From Chytridium lagenaria (taxonomy: Eukaryota > Chytridiomycota > Chytridiomycetes > Chytridiales > Chytridiaceae), in NCBI GenBank assembly GCA_025449115.1, contig JAHLKC010000067.1, positions 124,001 to 188,000 of the forward strand: a stretch of 64,000 bases of DNA. The letters are read 5' to 3'. Numbering within the stretch: position 1 is the stretch's first letter; each line of letters opens with the position of its first letter. Below, one piece after another: positions 45,370 through 61,590 of the stretch. The position numbers and the translations under genes are program-made. The notes below the pieces were generated by a model that did no database searches, was not told where the DNA came from, and was given only the letters and a program-made list of their open reading frames with translations.

Positions 45370-47010
45370 GATGTTCAGCGGGTACTATTCTACTTGGATT
45401 CGGATTTTTTTACATATCTTGCCATTATAGTTGCTCTTTTCCATTTATTTTTTTTGGCATATTCATTATATAATTTTGTATTTTTCTTTTGTTTATTTTC
45501 TTTTGTTCTAACGTTGAATATGAAATAAAAATCAATATTATTTTTATCTTAAAAGTAGAGTAAAGTTCAAGTTGAAATTAATATAAAGTCTAGGCTAAAA
45601 TCAGAATGAAGTCATGTTAAATTTTGCTTAATTGTCAAGTTAAATTTGGCATAATTGTCAGGTTGAACTCACGATACTTGTAAGCCTGGGTTCGACGTCA
45701 GATTAGGATACATTTTTTTAAATTCAAGTCAATTACCAATTATAAAATTTTGAAACTGAAAAAAAACAAACGGTGGTGTAGGTCCAAAGTGACGAGGGAA
45801 AGGCCAGCAACTTTCACCTAGAGAGGCTGGGAAGCAGGATGTTAGGTAATAATTATGTTTAGTACTGACAAGAGTCTTTATTCACACAGGTTGAGAACAA
45901 ACTCATCAAAAGTACAACATGAAATTGATACACCTCTGTTGGCCTTTTTAATAACTGCGTCCAGCTCCAGGAGAACATTTTGAGCTGGAGGGAGCAGAGG
46001 TTACAAACACTGATAAAGGAAATGTAAGTCAGCAATTGATCTTCTAAAGACCTCCTTTGGGTCTACTTTCATTTGAATATGGTAGGCGAACCCATCTAGA
46101 GTACCTTTCACAGATCTTCTTCTTATGGACCCTTGTCCCCTAATCATTGAAGATCTTGGCACTACGTACATTCCTTTGTACTTTCCCTTCCTTATAACCT
46201 CTATAATTAGCCGGAACAAAGGCCAGGGTAACCTGAATCCCTGTTGTCACCAAAGGCAGAAGGGGCATGACTCTTGACTTAGGAGTACATCCGGGGCGCA
46301 AGTCACCTTTTATGTGGTTCTCTACCAGCTCTTAGCAGAGGGTGCCATAGAGAGAATTTTACAATACTGCTAACATGTATGATGTTTGACTCAGTACATC
46401 TTGGGCATATGTTTTGTCACCTTTTATGTGATTCTCTACCAACTCTCAGCAGAGGGTGCCATAGAGAGAATTTTACAATACTGCTAACTTAGTATGTATT
46501 TAACTCATTTATAGGTAGACTCATTACCCTAATTTTATGTGATAAGCAATGACATCTTGTGATCTCCTCCTGTGGACACAAGTCTTAGCAATTCTCCCAG
46601 AGATCTTACATGAACAGCTCATACGACTACATCGTTCAGTTGAGCAAAGTATACGGTTGTGGATTCTCTGACAATATATAGGGACGTTTAAAGTTGTTCT
46701 GTGGAATAGTTGACATATTAAATCCAAAAGCTTTGATATAGAGTTAACTTATTATTTGATAACGTTTTTTCTACATTGTTCATTGGCGTGTTGTTTTTTT
46801 TTTCGGTTTATTGACTGGAAAATGGCACACTATCTGCTGTCCACATTTTATATATGTATTTCGTCAATGTTTTAATATGATAATACAGGACTGGTATAAA
46901 GACAAAATTGGGCCAGCCAAGTGTAACCCTAATAGAAAAGTAAAAAAAACATAAAAAGGCTACACCCATATCCACAACATTAAAAAGCGCCTAAACACTC
47001 AAGACCATCC
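45370..47010. other. AT-rich non-coding DNA with a tandem duplication
   Basis: No gene seen. A block of about 75 bp (TCACCTTTTATGTG...TACAATACTGCTAAC) at 46303 is repeated at 46417 (period 114 bp). This is the boundary between the transposon nest and the gene-dense segment. Confidence 0.6.
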
Positions 47011-47014
47011 TTTA

Positions 47015-48888
47015 TCACCCTACAATCCCAAACGCATTTCTCACGCAAATAGGACACCGTCCTCTCCGTCCCTCAACACGTTCTTTTACAATCCATTCAT
47101 CGACACACTCAACATGAAACATATGTCCACACACCAACTCTCGAACCCGTTCACCCTTCTCCATCTCCCCCAAACAAATGACACACCCCGTCACATCAAA
47201 CACGGGTGCAAGTGTATCATGTTGATGATGATTGTATACTTGAAGGATGAGTTCCATGGCGGGTGAATCGTCGGATTGGTCATTGCAGGCCGTGTCTTGG
47301 GGTTCGTCGATGGTGAAGACGCGGGAGAATCTGTTGAGAAGGAGATGGGTGTTTGAAGCGCGGACGGATTCTTTTGAGGCGCTGATGGTGCTTGAGGAGG
47401 AGACGGTGTCGGAGAATGGTGTGGAGAAGGGGTCTTGGGAGGGTTGTTGTTGAGAGAACGGGGAACGGCGGAAAAGCGGATTGGTCGATGGATGTTCGGG
47501 GGTGGGGAGGGAGGTCTGGAGAGAAAGGGGGTGGTGTTGAGGGTGGTTGGATTGGGACAAAGTAGGAACCGTGGGAGAGATGACGTTGATGAAGGGGGTG
47601 TTGAGGGATTTGAGGGAGGGTAGGGGAGGGCATGAGGGGTGTAGAGGTACGTTTTGTTTCAACGGTGGATGATGGTGGTTGGGAGGTAGGACGGGTTGGT
47701 TGTTGACGAGAGGAAGCGACAGAGATCATGGAAGATCGGAAAGGTGTTTCGTTGCTGACGCGAGATGCTGGGAATTGTTTTCTTGGTCCGTGTCGCTTCT
47801 TTGGTTGATGGAACAGCACAGTGAGGTTGATGGAGGCAGGATGTAGAATACAAGGCATGCAAGGGTGGAGGATGTGGTAGATGGGCCAGTATAGGATGTA
47901 GAGGATGGTGAAGATGATTAAACTTGCGACACAGATGCTGACAATGTCGATGATCGCGACGGCGAATGGTCCGGAAAGAACTGGATTACCAAAATAGCAT
48001 ATTTTCATGGTTAACATCAAAGTTGGGCGCGTCAAGACTCAAACATGAAAACTTACACAGATGGACCATGAAGGTATTCCAGAACACGGGATCGGCGGTT
48101 TTGCAAATGGAGGGTCGTGAAAGAATAATGAACCCCAGGATTGTACTAATGCTACGGAGAAAATCGATAAATACCATTATAATACATCTTCAACGGATTC
48201 ATAGAACAACGATAATCATCATAACGAAAAGAATCCTTACCATTCAACCACAACCGCAAATCCCACAACAACTGCCCAACCTTCACCCACCGCCCAGCCG
48301 CCTCCCCACTCACTCTCTCCAACACCTTCCCAAACCCTCTTTCCCCCTTCTTCACCTCCCCTCTCCCACCACCCACAACCTCTCCAAACCCATGCACCAC
48401 AACCACAGATACAACACATGGCACCGACCGCCATGCCGAGGTTAATGAAATAAAGGGATTCACAGCGCGGTGAGGCTGGTGTATCGTCGGGGAGCGAGAG
48501 ATGACGGGATAACATGAGGGGAAGGATGAGAAGCCAGATGAGGTTTGGGATGCTAGGTTTTGTTAGGGATGTGAGGAAATCAGCAATGGTGACTTTACCC
48601 TAAACAAAGATACTCATAGGGAAGAGTGAACGAAAGAGCTTGGAAGGAGTGGTGGATGACCGTAATGTGGATAATGTTGGTAATGGAGTGTAGGATGATG
48701 TACAGTGATTTCTGGGACTGTGGGGTTGGTGATTCATGTAGAGGGAGAGGAGGGAGAGGACGTTCGGTAGTGGCATTGTTGTTGTTGGTTGCGGGTAATG
48801 GTGAATGATGGTATGAATGGTGACTTGTGAGTGCTGTTGCTGTTGAAGAGGACGATGAAAGTGGTGCCGAGGATGCCCATTCCGTCAT
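47015..48888 (-). CDS. Membrane RING-H2 E3 ubiquitin ligase
   Basis: The C-terminus holds a perfect RING-H2: CVIC, then ELVCGHMFHVEC (C-x-H-x2-H-x2-C) and CPIC just before the stop at 47015. Upstream come hydrophobic stretches: SLYIILHSITNIIHITVI near 48690, ESLYFINLGMAVGAM near 48440, VVSVVVVHGF just after, and FAVAIIDIVSICVASLIIFT with ILYILYWPIY near 47930, so several transmembrane segments precede the RING. Introns near 48240-48154 and 48053-47983 splice well. The start MTEWASSAPL at 48888 is the best ATG. A frame slip near 48420 and another near 47640 are needed to keep one protein. Topology suggests an endomembrane ligase acting in protein quality control or trafficking (inference). Confidence 0.8.
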
Positions 48889-49306
48889 TCCTCCTTTGAT
48901 GTTCCATGCATTGGAGAGGCCGTCATTGCATGATCGTTCCTCTTGCAGTCTAATCTCAAACGGCCACTTGGCGAAACCAGCAAAGAAAGAAAAAAATTAA
49001 CGAGCATGTGACACAAAATGACGTTGCACAACGTGTACCAAGACTCAGTCACTCTCCATCGAATTCCGTTCAAGCAAAGATAAACCCAGATGGCTGGATC
49101 ATAAGAATGAAAAACTTTCGTTCTTCCTTGGCTTTTTTGGACCAGAAAGCAAGTAAAGCGATAAAATAAATAACTCCAATCATCAAATAAAAAGACTCAG
49201 CGGGATTAAAATATGGTTTTTTCTTTAGAAAAAAAAATCCAGAACGACTTGCTCAAAAGTTAACCCAGTTATTCAGAGAAACACACACATCCAAAAACAA
49301 AAATCC

Positions 49307-50495
49307 TCACCCCCTCCTCTCCACATCATCCTCAATCTCAATCCCCTGTCCCAACAACGGTCTCCTCTCCCCCTCCTCCGGTACAATCGGCGGGGCACCC
49401 GCATCCGGAATCCTCACATACCCCTCCCTCTCCGTGACCGAATAAAACAGACACAAAAGGAGCAGCAGAAACTGAAACGACCCACTCGCAAGGAACGCGA
49501 TCCATGACGTCCAATCGGTTCCAGGTTGCAACGAAATGGAATAGACGAAGAATAAAGTTTCCTATAACGTTACATGAGAAAACGACGCGCAAGACGAGTG
49601 GGGGGGTTACCTGGACATTGCATGATAAGAGTAAGAACACTCAAAGCTCCAGGTGCCTAACAAGAAAAAAAAAAAACACCATCAATACATCATCACATTC
49701 AACACCTACCCTATCCTTCACCGTCCTCCAAATCTGCGGCAAATACTGTACAAGCGTCATCCCAAGACTCACCATCCCCAACCCCACCATCGTCCCCACC
49801 GTCATCGTCTCCCACTGCATCACCAAACACGCTACAACGAGTAGCGCCACAGCAACCCCCCAGTAAATCATGAAACGAGGACTTGGAGGTTTCGCACGAA
49901 TTCAGGGTCGTGGAGGAGAGGCGTGTCTGGTTGTTTTGGGTGGTAGATGAAGAACAGGGAGATGCTTTTGGGCGTTAGAGAAGGGAGGGATTGGGGGGCT
50001 TACAGGTAGTGAAGCAGAGGAATTGGACAAAGATTTGGGTGAAACCGAGTGTGTTTTGGATGCATGAGAAGAGGGTGGACTGAGTAACATGTTTAGACGT
50101 CTTTTTAAAGTTCGTTATTACCTCTGTAAAGCAGCAAGCAATCTATCAAAAAAAAAACATCTCAGCATGATACCAAAAAAACACCACTCACATTCCCAGC
50201 CTGCTGCAACACAATTGTCGCTATAATCGACATTCCCAAAACTTCCTAAAAACAAAAACCACACCGAAAGTCCAAGGCTCGTCTTTGACTTTATGATTTT
50301 CAGGAACTACGAGTTTAGAAGGGGGATAAGGGGGGAGCAGTACCTGTGGAAGATAGGATACAAGTAGCCCTGTTATGATAAAGGCACCAGTCCCAACTTT
50401 AATGCTGCATCTTCATCGTCGTCGGTTGGGCATGTGGAGGTGGTGTTGTGGGAGGTGATGGGGTGGGGTGTCCATGCGGAGAAGGGGTTGGACAT
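49307..50495 (-). CDS. PQ-loop repeat membrane protein
   Basis: It starts MSNPFSAWTPHPITSHNTTS. The first PQ-loop is VGTGAFIITGLLVSYLPQ (about 50400-50344), followed by an intron and EVLGMSIIATIVLQQAGN. After more introns come QSTLFSCIQNTLGFTQIFVQ (about 50040), VAVALLVVACLVMQW and the second PQ-loop MVSLGMTLVQYLPQIWRT (about 49740). The last exons read ALSVLTLIMQCP, then LQPGTDWTSWIAFLASGSFQ and FLLLLLCLFYSV, and a short acidic tail ending at 49307. Seven helices with two PQ-loops is the family plan; relatives transport cystine or basic amino acids or act in membranes of lysosome/vacuole type. A one-base slip is needed near 50415 (SIKVGTG). Confidence 0.82.
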
Positions 50496-50886
50496 TCTTT
50501 TTTGAAGAGACAAATCTTGAATTTGTGATGGGTCGGGTGATGGAGGCGTTTGGACAAATTGGTATGAATTATGTCACATCACTGACATCTGGATATCCTT
50601 CAAGACATCATAACGTGATCGTATACCAACTACTTTTTTAAGTTGCGATGAAAGAGTTGCTATGAAAGACCATCCCCATAGGCGGCTTGGCCACCTGCAC
50701 TAAACCAAAACTACAATACATCTACAAACACGACTGCACCCTCAAGCCCATCGTCAACATCAAAACATATATTGACCATCTTAAGCCAAGGCAAAAACAT
50801 ATCAAGAACAACAACAAAATCCAGGGGGGCAAAAAAAAAAAACACTAAAACACAAGAGATACGTTTTCCCAAAAAAGAATATACAA

Positions 50887-53721
50887 TCACTCTGGCCTCA
50901 ACACAATCGCCGTCCTGCAAGGCACATAAACCTGCAAAAACCTCGGTCTCCCACTCCACTCCTCCCCCGTCGTGAAATACGGGATAGTCTCATCAATCCT
51001 TCCTTGTCCGCCAAACGTTTGTTATCCGTGTTGAGTACAATTTTATGTCTAAAGGGGAAAAGAAGAAGAAAAAGGTGCGCCGTTGTTAACGAAAAAAAAA
51101 AAAAAGAAGGAAAGAGGGATTCAAAAGAAACAATGTGGACGAATGCAGGTAGTTATGCTTACGCTTCAGCCCAAGGTGTTCCAATCCTGTAATCCGTGAA
51201 GGACTTTGTGGGATGAAAGTTGAAAATCCATAAAAGACCACCACGTTCAAACGCAATGATTTTCAGACTCGTGTTTAAGGCTCACAAACTAACAAACAAA
51301 AAAACATTAGTCGGGAAAACAAAGAACACAAGGGTATCTTACCTGTCCCGTCGTCAACCACTCAAACCTCGACTCAAGTTCATGCATCGCCGCATCAAAC
51401 TCATTCAAATACTTGTATCTCAACAAATGATCATCCGCAAGATTAAACTGTCTCCTTGCATAATGAAAGCTGCTATTGTTCCCAGCCCTCGGGAAATCCA
51501 ACCACTCGGGGTGTCCAAATTCATTCCCAATGAAATTCAGGTACCCCTCGCCTCCAAGTCCATACGTGATAAGTCGAATCATCTTGTGAAGAGATAACCC
51601 GCGTTCAATGATGGGGGTCATGGGACTGAGGTCGGACATGTAGTCGTACATTTCCTTGTCCATGAGCCAGAAGCGAGGGTTTTATCACCGACTAGAGCTT
51701 GGTCGTGGGACTCGGCGTAGGCAATAGCAGGTTCCTTGGCAAGGAGTTAGTTGAGTGGAAGGAATAAGGAATAGAAATATTTAATATTTACCTTCCATCT
51801 CCTGTTGGTCAACGTGTGGGTGATGTTGCCCATATCCCACTCATCGTCCTACCAACATCCAATTAGATAAAACAACAAACGAAACGTGAAAAGGTTTACG
51901 CACCGAAGTCTCCTTCAAAAGCTTAATCCACATATCGGGCACAGCCATCGCAAGACGATAATCAAACCCAACACCTCCGTCCTCAATAGGACGACAAAGG
52001 GTAGGCATCCCAGACACATCTTTAACATAAACTCAATCAGTATCCCCACATCACAAAAACTTCCAAAAACAAGCCTACCTTCAGCAATTGTAATGATATG
52101 AGGGTGAAGCTCATGCATGATATGGTTCGCCTAAACCAAAAAAAAAGGTGGTCAATCCACCACATTCTCCAAATCAACAAAAAAAGACGGAACCTTACCA
52201 GCATAAGATAAATCACCGCCTCAAGATCGACACCTGCATTAAAGTACTCATCGTAATTGCCGCTGAAGCCCGTCCCAATCCCATGATGCACGTAAAGCAT
52301 GCTCGTGACGCCATCAAAACGGAACCCGTCAAACTTGTATTCCCTCAACCAGTAGCGAAGGTTGGAAAGAAGGAAACGCAGGACCTCGTAGTGGGAGTAG
52401 TTGAAAAGCCTGCAATTTAGGCGTGAGTAAACATGGGGGCGTAAAAGGTTAAAGTAGAATTTCCTAACCTACTATCCCAGAGTTCATGCCTTCCCTTTGC
52501 ACCCTCATGGAAGTACTGATGATCTAACACGCCACGCAAAAAAGGAAAGGAAAGGAAAGGAAAGGACGAAAGTCAGCACCCACTTCCATCTCCACAAACC
52601 AAAAAACTTTACCTGTCCCATCAAACATATTCAATCCATCCAACACATTCTTACTCGCATGCGAATGCACCACATCCAACAACACGGTAATCCCCATACC
52701 ATGCGCCTCATCAATCAACGCCATAAGCTGCTCTGGTGTCCCACATCGACTGCTCGGCGCAAAGAAGTTCGTCACCTGGTATCCAAAACTCGCATAATAA
52801 GGATGCTCCATCACAGCCATCAACTGAATCACATTGTATCCCAATTTCTTGATGCGAGGAAGGACGTTGGCTGTGAATTCAGGGTACGTCGAAACACGGC
52901 CTTCAGGGGATGAAATGCCGACTATATCATTCCGAAAATTCAGTACATCATGTTGATTGAGATGGTGGGGGAAAGGAATCTTACCATGAGCTTCGTAAAT
53001 ACGAAGAGATTTGGGACGAGCCGGTTGCGCATGCTTGAAGACATACTTTGTGGGAGGGTTCCAAAACACACCCTCATAAACGGGGCTCACATCCAGATTC
53101 TGTGTCGCCCTCCTGATATAAGCGGGGATCCGTTCAATCCGTTCTCCCGAAGGCGTGACCATGGAGATCTTGACTTTGGTATCATGCGGGATGACGGGGA
53201 CACCACCCACATGCAAAAGCTCCACCTCCCACACCCCAAACTCGTTCTTTTTCAACGGATGAGCTTCACGGTTCCAATCGTCTACAAAAGAATATCAGCC
53301 ATTGAATATGGAGGTGGGGAAGACTCACTAAACTCTCCAATGAGACTCGCAGAAACAGCATTGGGTGCCCATTCTCTGTAAGTGATGGACTTTTCAGTGA
53401 CGTTGAAACCGAGCTTTTCATAGCCAAGAGTGTAGTTGTCGAGACTCTGTTCTCCTTGTTCAATCTTTGAGATCCAGTCGCTAAAGAGACGGTGTCTGTT
53501 GTGTTGTGTGTGATGTTGTTGTGGTTATAAAGGGTGGAGTCAATGCTGTGGTTATGGAGAGTGGAGATGGTGTAAAGTGTTTACCTGTGCTCGATGGCGC
53601 CCTTGTAAGGGGTGAGGTAAGGATCGTCAACGATCACAGGCAGTTCCTGCACAGCCTGGGTTGCCATCTTTTTGAGAGTCGTAGAAGAAGAAGCAGATGG
53701 CGCGGGTGCATGATGAGTCAT
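50887..53721 (-). CDS. GLC3: 1,4-alpha-glucan (glycogen) branching enzyme
   Basis: GLC3/GBE1 makes the alpha-1,6 branches of glycogen in the cytosol. The N-terminal CBM48 text is [17 protein letters not shown] and [14 protein letters not shown]. The GH13 barrel reads [24 protein letters not shown] text near 52800, then [13 protein letters not shown] (52660), [18 protein letters not shown] (nucleophile Asp, 52320), HIITIAEDVSGMP (acid Glu, about 52090 and 52020), [11 protein letters not shown] (51700) and [18 protein letters not shown] (51520). The end is [10 protein letters not shown], stop at 50887. At least nine short introns. Starts at MTHHAPAP (53721), MLTAMTHH (53733) or [10 protein letters not shown] (53667) are possible; the last aligns best with family N-termini. 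No frameshift noticed, unlike neighbours. About 690 aa, normal for the family. Confidence 0.95.
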
Positions 53722-53791
53722 TGCAGTAAGCATTTGATACGCAATGAATGATGTGTAGTTAGTAGTTGTAGTATGTGGTAGTAGTACGTAG

Positions 53792-53794
<3 letters not shown>

Positions 53795-53823
<29 letters not shown>
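53795..53823. repeat. GA microsatellite upstream of the branching enzyme
   Basis: Fourteen to fifteen GA units in the 5' flank of the minus-strand gene (CT on its sense strand), about 75 bp before the first candidate ATG. Pyrimidine tracts are common just upstream of fungal transcription starts. The rest of 53824-54305 is AT-rich intergenic DNA without features I can support. Confidence 0.8.
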
Positions 53824-54305
53824 CAATGGATAGTATTAGAATGGATGGAGCAGTAAGAATAATGATAAAATAATATTTATATTAGACCTTTGGCTTGGAA
53901 TATATAATGTGAATGTGAATTGTAATGCATTTTTAAATATTAAATATTATTAACTACTATTATGTGCTTGGCCTTTCAAAACTATATTATTATATATACG
54001 CAACTCTGACGGACCTGCAGGCTGACTGACCTGACTGACTGTATGACCTTGTGTCACCACCATCTCATGCTTTAATTCATTCATTATAAGTTTATAACTA
54101 ATAATCCACGTCAAAGCCCACAATCGATGGCCTATTAATATTATTTTCATGTGCTCTATGTATATTTATATTCACAACTGCAGATCAATAAATAGGTTCA
54201 AAAAATAGTATTAATTGCCAACCATCACGTACCACGTACACGTACAAACAATATAGAAAAACAATATATTCACTAATAAAACGCTATATACTTCACTTCA
54301 CTCCA

Positions 54306-58169
<3,864 letters not shown>

Positions 58170-58384
58170 GATGGGGTGAGTTCAGTTGATTCGGACAAGA
58201 GTAATATTTTTTGACCTTGACACTTATTTTTTAATTTGATTTTTTGAGACGGAGATGTTTCTATATTCTTCAACAGACTCCGAGCGAAAGGAAAAAATAA
58301 TACATGGCCGCATTTCGTTATCAAAAAAACATAAAATGTCTATCATGTATTATTCTAAAAGTAATATTTTGAGCTTTAACAGTC

Positions 58385-60360
58385 CTACCCCATATAAGGC
58401 GGCGGTGGCATATCAGCTGCATCACTCTTACTTGCCGCCCCGGCCCCAGCCCCATTCCACATCACCTTCTCCTCTCTATTCTCAACAACAACCATAGATT
58501 TCTGCAAAGAAGAAGATGCCCCTAACTCGAGAGGTGTGGCGGTTTTCTCGTTTGGATAAAGAGTAGGTCTAGAGACATTGTTTGACGTATACATGTTGTC
58601 ACCGGCGTAGGCGTGGCCGTTGTAGCCTTGATGACCGCATTCACAAAACTTCCAACATGAGCTTCCAGAGATTTTGACGATCCCATGTAACTCCCCGTCC
58701 CGCGTTCCTCTCAATCAGATTCGTTCCCGGGTACGCACTATTCCCGACCCCTTCTCACCCACATACACATCCCACGTTCCACAATGACTCTCCTAGGAAG
58801 GCGGGACAAGCGGGACGACAACAGGTGTTGGTGGCGAAGGTTTCGTTGCAAATCCATCGTCTTGATCAGATTGGGGATGGAGTGTGGGTGGAGCGAGTTT
58901 GACGTCATTTGGTGGATGCTTTCCGACGACGAGATAAAGACGATGAGGAAGGCGGCGCCGAGGAGGGCGAAAACGCCTGTGATGGCCAGCGATGATTGGG
59001 GTGGTGGAAGAGGATGATGTGGATGGAGTAGAAGATGGGAGGGAGGGGATGGTGGGGACGGAGGTGGGGTTTAGAAGGGAGGGGGGGTCAGTGGGCATGT
59101 CGGTTGGGATGAAAGTTGGGACGTCGATGGGAAAGGGTGAGGGAAGAGAGTTAGGAAGGGTTGAGAGGGTGGTAGACCTAGTAAGGAATGAGAAGTTTAG
59201 TGATCAGGTTTACGTGTATGAACGGTGGATAAAGTTGAGATTACCTTGTAGATTCTCCACTTGTAGTTGTGGAAGCCTGGTCAGTGGACGTTTGGTCCGG
59301 CTGCGGAGGAGGGGACGCGTCGGATGGTGATGGATCCTCCGGTGGTGGGTTGGAACTTGGTTGCTGTGGACGAGGGGACGGTGAAGGAGAAGGAGAAGGA
59401 GAAGGTCTTGGGGGTGGAATTGGAGCAGGTGGGGGAGGTGGGAATGGAATTACGGTGGGAGATCCACGAACAGTGGCGGTAACGCCGTCTGAAAAAAAAG
59501 AGTGAGAGAAAGCATGGAAACGAGAATGGAAATGAAATTGAGACAGAACAGATAGAATGATGGGTGGTAAGAAACGTCAAATATAGAACTAAACGGTAGC
59601 AGCGACGCTCATGTGCCCATATCTAATAATTGAGAGACCAAAAAAAAAAAAAAAAAAAAAACTCAAATAACAGCTGGAACGTTGACTGGCAAAGACAAAA
59701 AAAACTCACATTTGACCCATCCTATCTGTTGAGGAAATCCATTAGTCAGTTGCGGTTGGGGGAGGGTGAGGGGATTGCTAAAGAGGTAGCAATCGGTGCT
59801 CGTAGGAAACGCCTGCTTATTCCAACTACATGAAAAAGTTTAATAAAACCAGATGTGGGAAACAGAAATAGGTTTCATTGGAACACGCAGCTATTACGAT
59901 GCATTTAAAGGAAGGGAAAAGCGGTGATTCTGACGGAATGCATCCAACTTGCACACCCAGCCCCTTTTAAAGACACCGTTTTCTGGTCCAAAAAAAAAAA
60001 GTTCAGGAGATCGACGCTCACCACACGATGGATGTGCACTGTGACAATGAGTTGCAGATGGCGATACCAGCGTCCAGAGACCTTACAGCGCACCCACCAC
60101 CGACGATGGTAGCAGCGCACCTTGGGTCAGGAAGGTCTCCAGTGTTTGGAGTATCAGCATAACACCTTTTGAGTATAAAAGTAAGTGAATCGAAGAATGA
60201 ATGGGATGGAATGAAATAGAATGGGATGGAATGGCTATCGGATAAATTATCCTGATACTTACGCTCCAATATACCCATAACCAGAGATGAACGGTCGTTG
60301 GAAGGGACATTTGGAGAGAGACTGGTGATGGACGAGCAAGTAAAAATATATATATAGTTG
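58385..60360 (-). CDS. Secreted/single-pass membrane protein, Cys-rich then Pro/Ser/Thr-rich
   Basis: I recognise no family. The first readable exons give CPFQRPFISGYGYIGA joined to CYADTPNTGDLPDPRCAAT, then VGGGCAVRSLDAGIAICNSL and SQCTSIV: a small cysteine-rich ectodomain. A Pro-rich exon follows (59510-59235), with PPPPPAPIPPPRP and SPSPSPSPSPRPQQP. Then a Ser/Thr stretch and a membrane helix IIAGITGVFALLGAAFLIVF (59020-58960). A cytoplasmic tail has a Cys-rich segment (CWKFCECGHQGYNG) and ends SDAADMPPPPYMG at 58385. The plan is like a wall sensor or adhesion protein. The start and several exon joins are unclear, and the whole could be two genes. Confidence 0.45.
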
Positions 60361-60755
60361 GATATATTCGCTTGAGGTTATACAAGGATACACCAGTTAA
60401 AATATTTATTACATATATATATAGTCGTCAAGCCTTGTTCTACGCATGCAGTCAGTGTAACACTGTCGTGGATACCTGAAAAGAAGAAGAAAAAGACAAT
60501 TCAATATTATATTATAATTTCCTTGTTACCTAGTTTGTCAACTTCACCTGTACGTACATAATGGTTGAACTGAATCAACAATCACCTATTTATTAGGTAT
60601 GTCAAAGTGTAGAAGAGAGAGTAGATAGAGTATAATGACTATTATTAAAGTTGACAATTTATACCCGACTATACACACACAAAAAGATTACATGAAACAA
60701 TGCATATCAAAGCAAGGGAAATTAAAAACAAACAGTGCAGCAAGCAAAGACAAAC

Positions 60756-61590
60756 TTAAGCCACAATGTTCTTGCTCACATCAACTTGGAAACCCTGAAC
60801 AGCTCCCAAGTTGGACACAAAGTTCATTCCATTGCTCTGCGCAAGGCTCGCACCGTTCCCAACAATCGACGCGCCAGTCAACTGGTTGTTGACACCAACG
60901 TTTCCAGCAGCGTTGATCCCGTTTGCCTGAACACCCGCAAGGTTGGATCCAATACCAAACATGTTCTGCTGGTTGGTTGCAGCGTTTCCAAGAGCGTTGA
61001 CCGTGTTCTGCTGACCGAGCGCGGCAACGTTGCCAAGGATGGAGCCGGTGTTGGCTTGGTTGACGGCCTGGTTACCTTGGAACGCGACAGTGTTGCCCTG
61101 GTTCACGGCGAGGTTGTTTCCGATCGCGCCGGTGCTGAACTGGTTTACACCAGCATTTTGGTTAAACAACACGTTGTTGGACTGCGCCGCTGCAACGTTT
61201 CCAACTACCGCACCGTTAAGGTTTTGGTTTGTCGCTGCATTCCCGCTGAACACGGCCTGGTTGGCTTGAGTGAACGCCGTGTTCCCTTGCACACCTGCAG
61301 CAATGTTCTGGGTAGCCGCTGTGTTGCCGAGAGCAAAAATGCTGTTGCCTTGGGTGATGGCGGTATTGCCAGAGATACCGAGAGCAGCGTTTTGGGTGTT
61401 GGCGGTGTTGCCTTGCATGGCGATTTGGTTGACTTGAAGACCTTTGGCGGCGTTGCCGGCGATGGAGGCCTGGAATTGTTGCAGACCCCCGACGTTGCCG
61501 GCGAAGTTGATGGAGTTGCTCTGTTGTTGGGGGAGGGGAGCGGCGGAGGCGCTGAGGGCGAGGAGAGAGTGGCAACACGGTGAAAAGCAT
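60756..61590 (-). CDS. Secreted Asn/Gln-rich protein of 14-residue repeats
   Basis: It starts MLFTVL, followed (after a short frame slip near 61570) by the signal peptide LALSASAAPLPQQQ. About 17 repeats of 14-15 residues follow, consensus G-N-x-A-x-x-Q-x-N then a small/hydrophobic half, e.g. GNTAITQGNSIFAL, GNTAFTQANQAVFS, GNAATNQNLNGAVV, GNQAVNQANTGSIL. Odd and even repeats differ: one type ends with a Gly-hydrophobic half, the other with an aromatic or bulky one, giving a 28-residue super-repeat. No cysteine, few charges. The pattern recalls bacterial curlin repeats and beta-solenoids, so a cell-wall amyloid or surface protein is plausible (inference). It ends QGFQVDVSKNIVA. I know no named fungal family. 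Divergent from the vWD gene at 62260. Confidence 0.8.

Noticed and set aside
46303..46490. CRISPR-like direct repeats
   Set aside because: Only two copies, 75 bp long, in a eukaryotic genome; not a CRISPR array.
48885..49073. Minus-strand 62-aa frame as an extra first exon of the RING gene
   Set aside because: Its frame ends in a stop at the MTEWASS start and it has no conserved feature; more likely 5' UTR.
60735..61583. 282-aa plus-strand open frame
   Set aside because: It is antisense to the 14-residue repeat protein. The minus-strand reading has a signal peptide and regular repeats; the plus-strand one has neither.
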